Positions 55,130 through 64,000 of a stretch of 64,000 nt of DNA are shown piece by piece. The position numbers and the translations under genes were made by a program. Source of the stretch: Panax quinquefolius (taxonomy: Eukaryota > Streptophyta > Magnoliopsida > Apiales > Araliaceae); the NCBI GenBank assembly GCA_020205615.1, contig CM035164.1:3747501-3811500 (forward strand), written 5' to 3'. Position 1 is the first letter of the stretch. Each line of letters starts with the position of its first letter. Below the pieces are notes generated by a model. The model saw nothing but the letters and a program-made list of their open reading frames with translations. It ran no database searches and was not told the DNA's origin.

Positions 55130-57924
55130 TGTAAAGACCACAAATTATTAATAAATGAAATTTATTTTTCTCTATTTATTATTTTGAAATAAGAAGGGTT
55201 GATTTGATTAATGTGGATAGTTATGGGTAAAATACGCAAATATTTCGAATAAGCAAGTGGTTATAAAATATTCATTATCGCTTAGGGAATATTCGTTTGG
55301 TAGTGGAATATTAAGATCGTTTCGGGGAATATTAAATGCACGGCCTGCCATCTTTTATGGGCCCCATAACTGAAAAGCGATTGGATGAAGAAAAACGACA
55401 ATATAAGTTGTTTATAAATAATCTAGCGTAGTTATTCATAATTATCTTGTTGGAATACCCGTTGGTTAAAACACACTATCTGGCGTTGTTGAGCAATGAA
55501 GACACCAGTATTGCACCAATTATTGATTCTTACGTAAGAAAGCACTACTTCAATAATTATTACGATAATTAATTATTCAATTATTTTATTTTATTGATTC
55601 AATAATTCTTTGCATTGATATTTTATATTACCGTTGTTTCAATAAATTATCATTACACAAGATTTTTCATTATCTAATAATAATTCATATTATCTGAATA
55701 ATATTATTAGAAAACATTATTGGCAATGCCTAAAAAGTTACATACAGGAGAGGTTTGGTCACCTAATCAATTGCTACCAAGAAGGAGAGATCCTTATTGA
55801 AGCCCCTTCTTTCTCAGGAATACGGCTTCAGTTGCAAGATCTTGTGATTCTGTAATATTATTTGTGAATAATTAATTATTGATTTATATGATGAGGAAAA
55901 TATTGATTTTATGTGGATATAGATGGAGAAAATTTTAATGTGACAATTGTTGAAAATTAATATTTTATCTTTTTCGATAAAATAATTCATTTAAATATAT
56001 TATTTTAATAATATATTAACGGTGATATTTTTATAATGAATGTGGGATATATGAGTATATGAGAAGGAAGAGTATTTTGTGGCGTTTAAATGTTTAACAC
56101 ATATTTTGTGTGTTGGTGACACAATTATTGAATCAAATTTGATTATAAGCACAATAAAATCGCTTGGCTTATGGATTTCGGTCAATTTACGCTTGGAATT
56201 TAGAAAAACTTTCTTACGCAAAGTTGTAGAGAATTGAATTTTCTATAAAAAGTCACGAGATTCAATTTTCTGATAAAAGGGCTATTTATTATGAATTATT
56301 GAAGTTTGAGAGTTAAAATAATTGATTTTTGGAGTTTAAATTATTTTTGTTAGAAAAATGTTTTTGTATTTTTTGGACATCATTAACATGTTTGGCTGGT
56401 GTTTTTGACCAAAAGGTGGGCTAAGGAAAATTTGTATAATTATATTAATATTATATTTAATTTTCTAACTTTGGTGTTCTAGCGAATTTCTATAAATAGG
56501 GTCTTGGGTTAGAATTGAAAATCACACCGTAAAGCTCAAGTTTTCTCTCTATATTATCGAGCGTATTCTTGTGAGTATTTTGAGTATACTTTGAGTATTG
56601 CTATCTGGTTGTGAAGTTCAAGTCATAGCCTATATCCTGTTTTTATTAAATCTCGTCTTTCGAGGTAAGAGATGTTATTTTCTTCTCGAATGATATTATT
56701 TCTTCAATATCATTATCTTTGAAATATTGGTTGGAACTTTTATCAAATTTGGAATTTTTTCATTGTGGGGTTACTATTCATGAAGTTCTTATTCATGAGA
56801 TACTATTCACGAATACTATTCATGAAGCGTGAAGATGTTTTTTTATGAAATTTCTATCTTTTGGTGTCTGAGTTACTATTCACGTATACTGGCACTTATT
56901 CACGATATCTGACACTATTCCGAATCACGGCACTATTCAATTTAAAAATGAAATTTCTTCTTTTGTCCAAAATATCTATTATGGATACTAGCTTTGATTG
57001 TATCCATGTTTTGATCATTCTTGAATTTTACTCCACTCGATTACTTATGAAGTATTTTTGAACTTGGATTGTTTAAAATACGAATCCTTAATATTGTTCT
57101 TTTGCTTCACCGGATTCGTTTCCTTTAAAATATTTTTCATCATCCTCGGTCCTAAATGATGATATTCTTGAATATCTTTGGCTGTAGTGCAAAGATGAAT
57201 GATTTCTTGATGAATATCTTTGGCTCAGTAGTACAAAGATGAACAGTGTTGAGATGAACATGACCAATCGATTAATATCTTTGGCCCGTAGTGCAAAGAT
57301 GAACAGTGTTTAGATGAACATGACTTAATCGATGAATATCTTTGGCACAGTAGTGCAAAGATGAATATTTGATTCCGGATATATATTGATTGATGTTACG
57401 GGGATAAAATATCGACGATGAACTTTTAAATTCATATATAGAAGATAGTAGTTTGCATTCTCTACTTAACTCTTCTAATGAATTGTTGTTTCACCGCTGC
57501 AGTTGTTGATTTAAAAGCCGGTTGTCTATTGTATTCTATTAGATTTTTCCTGTTGGAGACTAACGATAATTTGTTGTATATTATTTTAGTCATAATATTC
57601 TTTCTTCTTTGGCTAGTTGAGCTCACCCTTTTCCTTGTTGTTCCATTTTTCTTCTCAGAAGGCGAGAATGTAGCGAGTACTAGTCGGGGTATGGAATGAA
57701 GGTTCTAGAGAGAGTTGTTTAGTAGTCCTCACCATTTTTGTAAAATAATATATCAATACTTATGATGGGGATTTATTTGCGTGTGGATATTATCTAGATG
57801 GCAATATCTGTATTTAAACACACAGTTTATATGTTGTAATAATAAAGTTGTAGTTATTTCTGTACCATGTATTTGGCGACTCAGAATGGGTTGGATGAAA
57901 TGGACCTATTTTGGGGGCGTCACA
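55130..57924 (+). repeat. Solo LTR of subfamily II
   Basis: 2,795 bp from TGTAAAGACCACAAATT to GGGGGCGTCACA with no internal element sequence. It shares with the LTR of copy B the stretch near 55730-55830, the TATA region at 56491 and the TACTATTCA cluster near 56765-56940. It sits inside the 5' LTR of copy C. Flanking 5-mers (TTCTT left, TTTAC right) do not match well, so the duplication has decayed or the left end has a small insertion. Solo LTRs arise by recombination between the two LTRs of one element. Confidence 0.82.
56491..56498 (+). promoter_or_regulatory. LTR TATA box (solo LTR)
   Basis: TATAAATA in the context TTTCTATAAATAGGGTC, followed by GAAAATCACACC as in the LTR of copy B. 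Confidence 0.5.
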
Positions 57925-60275
57925 TTTACAAAGTATGCAAGTTGTCATATTATATTCGATTGGTCGGAGAATATTCGTTTTAAACAGGAAATATTCGTGA
58001 TGCGGCACAATCATTAGTGGACCCTACAACGGAATTATTGTCGATTGAAAAACGACAAAAAATATTTTATTGAAAATAACGGCGAAAGTTTTACCGGTTG
58101 ATCTTTGTTGAACTACTTCGGTAGTAAAGTAAAGAATATCTGGCGTTGTTGCATAAGAGCAATACCAGTATTGATTAAAGATATTTATGTGAGAAGTCAC
58201 TCGGTTTTGTTCATTTATTGCTGAATAGTTCTTTGCAAGTATCTTATATTATTTGATTCAATTATTGTTGATTTAAAAGTTTTGTTTTATTAAGTAATAA
58301 AATAGAAACATCTTTTATATAAAAATGTAATACTTTATTAAAGTTATTCTATAAATAGAATATATTATATTCTATTATGCATAGTGTTTTCATATAGTAA
58401 AATCTTTTTATATAAAATGTAATACTTTATTAAAGTTATTCTATAAATAGAATATATTATATTTTATTATGCATAGTGTTTGCATATGTGCCATGATAGT
58501 GTTTGCATATTAAAAATCTTTTTATATAAATAGAATATATTATATTTTATTTAAAAGATTTTTCTTTAAATATGGACCGTCGATTAAAGTAAATCAATCT
58601 GGACCGTTCATGGATTAGTTACTATGCATTCCATTTTCCTATAAATAAAGCTCATTCCTTCATTATTTTCTTACTTAATTCACTTTGAACTCTGAGAGAG
58701 AAAACTATAGAGAGAGACTAGAGATAGAAGAAAAGTTTTCTGCTACTTCACTACTCTTATATCAAGTATTATTTTACGGTAAGGGATGTTATTTATTGTA
58801 CTCATGAAGAGAACTTCTGTTATTCCATTATTTATTATTCTGTTGGAATAACATGTATACGTGGGCTACCCTATACATGGTGACATTCTTCTATTATTCC
58901 GTTCTTTATTATTCTATCGGAATATCCTGTCTGTGCTTTTACGCTGGACCTGGTTTCATTATTTATTATTTTGTTTTAATATCACATGCGTGCGTTTCTG
59001 CCTTTACTGGTTCCATTCTTTATTATTCATTGGAATATCCTGTCTCGCATGCGTTTTATGCCGGACTGGTTCCGTTATTTATTATTACTGTTGGAATAAC
59101 CTCGCCTCACGATATCTATCGCATGCATGGTGATTTCTTTTGTTATTCCATTCTTTATTATACTCAAATGGTTAAAACTTTGACTTATACCCATGAAATT
59201 AGTGGAATATCTTTGATATTTGCGCTTCATCCAAAGATATCTTTTCATGGAAATATTCTTCCGAGCATTCTTGATTTTTACTCTACAAAGAAGTATCATG
59301 TTGACAATTTGGACGTTATCAGTTCCTAGATAAATTAATTCTTGAACTTGTTTTATTGAATTCTTATATCATTTTCATCATCCTCGTGTTTATATTTTGT
59401 TGAAAGTCGCCTGCATGGCACTTTGTAGTGCATAGATGGACTTGGTATGATTATGACCAGGGATTATTCGGTGTAATCATGACCGTAATGTTACAAATGA
59501 TGTGAAAATTAAAAATCCTCATTGGCCCGTAGTGCATTGATGGACAGTTTTTGGTATGATTATGGCTATGGATTCTCTTCGACCAAGGGAGCAAAGATGA
59601 ATTGTTTTATGGCATGATCGGATCAGTTGATGAAAACACGATTATCTTTGGCCCGTAGTGCATGAATAATTAAGTGGTCGTGATACTAAAGAATATCATT
59701 GGCCTGTAGTGCGGGGATGATTTAATGATGTGGATTATTTATTGAGCTGAGTCTCAGCGATAAAAGTGATGAAAAACTTTTTAAATCATAAAAGATAGTA
59801 GATTCTATTCTCTACTTGACTCTTTTAATGGATTGTTTGTTCCTCTGCAGTTAAACTTGATAGTTATTATATTTTATCAGTTTAACACCGTTGAAGGCTA
59901 ACGATAAATTATTCTCGCATTATCTTAGTCATAATATTTCTTCTTGGGGCTAGTTGAGCTCACCCTTTTTTTTCACCGTTCTCTTCAGGAAATGAGAACG
60001 TAGCTGGGACTAGTCGGAGAATGGAGTGATGGTCCTAGATGGTGCATTAGTACTCCTCAATATTCTGTGAAATAGTGTGATAATAATTGTAATGAGGACT
60101 CCTTTTGAGTTTGTATAATCTCTAGTAGACAATATTTGTATTCAAACTCACAGTTTATGTTTTGTCGTATTGTACACTGCTACGCTTGTATTATTAAGTT
60201 GTATTTGAATTACATGTACCATGTATCCATGCGACTCAAGATGGGTGATGTATACCTAATTTTGGGGGCGTCACG
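57925..60275 (+). repeat. 5' LTR of copy C, right piece (subfamily I)
   Basis: It resumes at TTTACAAAGTATGCAAGTTG and ends GGGGGCGTCACG. It holds a TATA box at 58640-58648, module 1 (about 58890-59100) and module 2 (about 59405-59720). The 158-aa open frame at 58853-59329 is module-derived. Confidence 0.85.
58640..58648 (+). promoter_or_regulatory. LTR TATA box (copy C, 5' LTR)
   Basis: TATAAATAA in the context TTCCTATAAATAAAGCTCATTCC, conserved among subfamily I LTRs. Confidence 0.55.
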
Positions 60276-62277
60276 GTTAGTATCAAAGTTTAGGGATATG
60301 ATCCTGGCTAAGATGTGAGACTAGAACTAGGAGGGAGAGACGGGGAATTCTTCGCTAGTAAGACCTACCTAAGTTTATTTGGTATTTAATTGGTCGATTC
60401 AAAGTATAGGGATAATATGTGATATGTTAATTAACCCTTATTTTGTGACAGTGTTTGAAAATGGCATATAAAAATGCTGAGATAAGCAATGAAGCACATG
60501 AGACCGTTGAGTCAGCTCAACCAAAAGGTAACGACCAACAACACGATAATAATCATACTTATGGTGGCAACGGCGCCATCTAACAATGATAACCATCGTG
60601 GGGGAAATTATCATGCCAAGAATGGTAACCACTTCGGTGGTAATCATGGCCAAGATAATAGAAGTGGAAATTTCAAGAAGAGAATGTCATTTAGATCGAT
60701 TTTGTCGTATAGTGAAGTCAAGTCCAGCTGGGACGGTGGTACCAAAGGCGGATACGGATAAAACAAAGTCGGTGGTTTCAGGAAGAGAGTTTTTCGTGAC
60801 TTCTCAAAAAAAAAAGCGAGTGACCCGAACGAAGTTAGCACGGGTTAGTTAATTATAAATTTTTGCGAAGTCTATACCTTATTAGATACCGGTTCTACCC
60901 ATTCTTTTATCTCTCTTGCTTGCACTCAACGTTTAAATTTGACTTCGGAGAAATTAGACTTTAACTTATTGGTTGAAACTTCGATAGTAGAAACCTTCGT
61001 TACCTTCACTGTTTATAAATCTTGTTTGATTCAAATCGACACTTTCACGTTACCTGTCGATCTTATCTCTTTGAAAATACTTGCCTTTGATGTGTTTTTT
61101 TTGAAACGATTGGTTAACTACTCATCATGTTTTTTAAATAAGGTTGTTAGCTTTCATATTCCTAACCAACCTATTATGCGAATTCAAGAAACCAAACCAC
61201 TAAATTCAATCATTGTCATATCGAGCCATAAGTAAAGAGCCCCGATCCTTTTGTTGATGACTTCACGGTGTGGAATGCAATCAAGCCGGACTTTCAGAGG
61301 CGACGTAAGTGAATGACGATGACAAGTTGATAGGTATCATTGTGAGGTGCTATCTAGGTTAAGGGATAGAAGTCACGGTTGGTATCAATGTGACGTCTTA
61401 TCCAAGTCTTGGATGAGAGTAAAAGTTTTGAATGATATTTCTATCATTAATAAATCTCTTGAAGTATTCACAAGACTTCTTAGCTTCTAGAAAGAGCGTG
61501 AAATCGAATTTTGTATTGACACCAGTACAAAACCCATTTCTTAAACCCTCAAAATATTTCTTCAACTAAAATGAACGTAACATGCGCCAAAGACGTTGAC
61601 TCGAGCTGTTGAAGATTACGATCGTACTATTCAATATCATCGTGGAAGAGCGAACGTGGTAGCTGACGTGTTGAGTAGAAGATCATATGCATTTACAAGT
61701 GCGATGTTGTTAACACAAAGACTCATTTCGTATAACTTGCAAATGATGAAGATAGAGTTAAAGACTCTAGGGACCCACGTGAAGATAACGAATATACGAG
61801 TAAAATCGACTTTAATCGATAAAGTTAAAGACGCTCAAGCTACATACCCGAATCTGATGAATGTGAAGAAGAATGTTCAAGAGGGCGTTATTCTAGAAGC
61901 AAGAGTTGTTGAAGAAAGGAAATCTCAACCCTCGATTTAATTGGCCCATTTGAAATCCTCGATGAAGTAGGAACTGTGGCCTATAGACTCGTTTTACCGC
62001 CAAGTATGTTGCGTGTTCAGAACTTTTTTTACGTATCGATGTTACGTAAATATGTGGATGACCCGAACCACATTATTAATTTAGAATCGGACGAGATAGC
62101 GGATGATTTAACGTATGAGATCTCGTGTTAAAATCTTGGATAAGAAGAATCGTATCCAACACTCAAGGGTTATACCTCGAAGAGTTAGAATCAAAATGAA
62201 GTCGTGTATACTCACTGTTAAGACATACCGTGTAACGTCGTAAATTTCAAAGGGCGAAATTCCATAAGGAGGGAGAT
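60276..62277 (+). pseudogene. gag-pol remnant of copy C
   Basis: A primer-site remnant (TTAGTATCAAAGT) follows the LTR. Gag starts at the ATG at 60461, loses its core near 60520-60590, and keeps the GNYHAKNGNHFGGNHGQDN stretch but no knuckle. The protease motif is kept (LDTGSTHSFIS, DTG at 60885-60893). About 61232-61430 is the short-family-specific segment. RT is reduced to about 61435-61555; a junction near 61530-61600 leads to the RNase H end (YDRTIQYH, then VVADVLSRR). Integrase N-terminal text runs to about 61925, where a second junction leads to the chromodomain (61940-62140). Nothing here is functional. Confidence 0.82.
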
Positions 62278-64000
62278 TGTGAAACCCAGTTTTATGAATA
62301 AAGAATTAATTTTCTCTGAAATTTTTTTTTTATATTATGGTGTGGATTTGATATAATGTTATTGTTGTGGGTAATATTTATAAATTTTGCAAAGTATGCA
62401 AGTTGTCATATTATATTCGATTAGTCGGGAATATTCGTTTTAAATGAGGAAATATTCAATGCAATGACACAATCATCGGTGGACCCCACAACGAAATTAT
62501 TATCGGATTGAAAATGACAAAAATATTTTATTGAAAATAACGGCGAAAGTTTTACCGTTGATACTGTTGAACTACTCGGTAGTAAAAGTACAGTAATACG
62601 CGTTGTTGCATAGTAGCACACGGTATTGATTATTGATATTTATGTGAGAAGTCACCATTTTTGTTCAATTATTGCTCTGATAGTTCTTTGCGTAGTATCT
62701 CACATTATTTGATTCAATTATTGTTGATTTAGAAGTTTTGTTTTATTAAGTAATAAAATAGAAACATCTTTTATATATAAAACAAAATACTTTATTAAAG
62801 TTATTCTATAAATAGAATATATTATATTCTATTATGCATAGTATTTTGTATAGTAAAATCTTTTTATATAAAAAAGTAATACTTTATTAAAGTTATTCTA
62901 TAAATATAATATATTATATTTTATTATGCATAGTGTTTTGCATAGTGCTCAGCGTAATGTTTGCGTAGTAAAAATCTTTTTATATAAATAGAATATATTA
63001 TATTTTATTTAAAAGATTTTTCTTTAAATATGACCGTCGATTAAAGTAAATCAATCTGGACCGTTCATGGATTAATTCTTATGCATTCCATTTTCCTATA
63101 AATAGAAGCTCATTCCTTCATTATTTTCTTACGAATTCACTAGAGAGAGAAACTATAGAGAGAGACTATAGAGAGATAGAAGAAAAGTTTTCTGCTACTT
63201 CACTACTCTTATATCAAGTATTATTTTACGGTAATGGATGTTATTTATTGTACTCATGAAGAGAACTTCTGTTATTCTATTATTTATTATTCTGTTAGAA
63301 TAACATGTATACGCGGGCTACCCTATACATGGTGACATTCTTCAATATTTCGTTCTTTATTATTACAGCCGGAATATCCTCACATTTGTGCGTTCTGTGG
63401 GACTTGGTTCCATTATTTATTATTCGCCTTATATCATGTGTGCGCGTTCGCATGGGACACAGTTCTATTCTTTATTATTACATTGGAATATCCATGCATG
63501 CATTTTACTGTGGGACCGGTTCCGTTATTTATTATTACTGTTGGAATAACTGCGTATATGCGATCTATCGCATGCACGGTGATTTCTTTTGTTATTCCAT
63601 TCTTTATTATACTCGGTTGGTTAAAACTTTGACTTCTATACCCATGAAATTAGTGGAATATCTTTGATATTTGCACTTCATCCAAATCTTTTCATGAAAA
63701 TATTCTTCCGAGCATTCTTGAATTTTACTCTCTGAAAGAAGTATCATGTTGACAATTTGGACGTTATCAGTTCCTAGATAAATTAATTCTTGAACTTGTT
63801 TTATTGAATTCTTATATCATTGTCATCATCCTCATGTTTATATTTTGTTAAAAGTCGTCTGTGGCCTGTAGTGCATAGATGGACTTGGTATGATTATGAC
63901 CAGGGATTATTCGGTGTAATCATGACCGTAATGTTACAAATGATGTGAAAATTAAAAATCCTCATTGGCCCGTAGTGCATTGATGGACAGTTTTTGGTAT
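62278..64000 (+). repeat. 3' LTR of copy C, cut by the window end
   Basis: It starts TGTGAAACCCAGTTTTATG after the purine tract AAGGAGGGAGAT. It follows the 5' LTR closely, including the TATA box (63097-63104), module 1 (63340-63550) and the start of module 2. About 720 bp of its expected length is outside the window. Confidence 0.88.
63097..63104 (+). promoter_or_regulatory. LTR TATA box (copy C, 3' LTR)
   Basis: TATAAATA in the conserved context CCTATAAATAGAAGCTCATTCC; from a 3' LTR it could drive outward transcription into DNA beyond the window. Confidence 0.55.

Larger units (their letters stand above)
55014..64000 (+). mobile_element. Ty3/gypsy chromovirus, internally deleted, runs off the window (copy C)
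   Basis: 5' LTR (55014-55129 plus 57925-60275, split by a solo LTR), primer site, a 2.0-kb internal region (60276-62277) and a 3' LTR from 62278 past the window end. The internal region is shorter than one LTR. The gag core, the RT to RNase H block and the integrase core are missing, with the same junctions as in copies A and R. It is the best view of the complete short form. Its end and right duplication lie outside the window. Confidence 0.88.

Overview
The window is nuclear DNA of a flowering plant, most likely a eudicot. It has intron-containing genes with GT-AG introns, an intronless DYW-type pentatricopeptide (PPR) gene, a chloroplast-targeted transporter, and a dense, AT-rich mix of plant transposon types. 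I see no rRNA, tRNA, CRISPR or bacterial-style operon. The species cannot be told from the sequence.

Layout. 1-3537: 3' part of an internally deleted Ty3/gypsy chromovirus with a 2.4 kb LTR. 3538-4756: non-coding DNA with a possible orphan promoter and a (TA)n tract. 4757-12378: a near-complete chromovirus whose gag-pol is one continuous frame broken by 16 stop codons and no frameshift. 12379 to about 30580: a SIRE-like copia element without most of its pol. It carries a gene-capturing MULE, and its 3' LTR is split by a nest: two abutting Helitrons, inside the second a long-inverted-repeat (MULE-like) element, inside that a minus-strand chromovirus, and inside that an LTR fragment expanded into a 57-bp minisatellite. 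30880-32687: a PIF/Harbinger remnant. 34714-52729: the gene-bearing part. 52770-64000: AT-rich non-coding DNA, then LTR pieces, a solo LTR, and another internally deleted chromovirus running off the window.

Three host genes look intact. On the minus strand, 34714-37530 encodes a 938-aa DYW PPR protein, predicted to be an organellar C-to-U RNA editing factor. On the plus strand, 41201-45676 is a 13-exon MATE gene (512 aa by my splice model) of the plant citrate-exporter type. On the minus strand, 49676-52729 is a 3-exon gene (555 aa) for the plastid 2-oxoglutarate/malate translocator DiT1. The PPR and MATE genes are divergent and share a 3.7 kb interval holding a three-deep Stowaway nest and three foldback elements. 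The MATE and DiT1 genes are convergent. They need not work together.

I found no undescribed protein system. The best leads are about genome dynamics: a chromovirus subfamily in which three copies share the same internal deletion junctions (a mobile, non-autonomous lineage); the nest with target-site duplications that allow it to be dated; head-to-tail Helitrons; minisatellite growth from an LTR module; and MITE clusters at both ends of a citrate-type MATE gene. All homology calls are by eye, with no database search.
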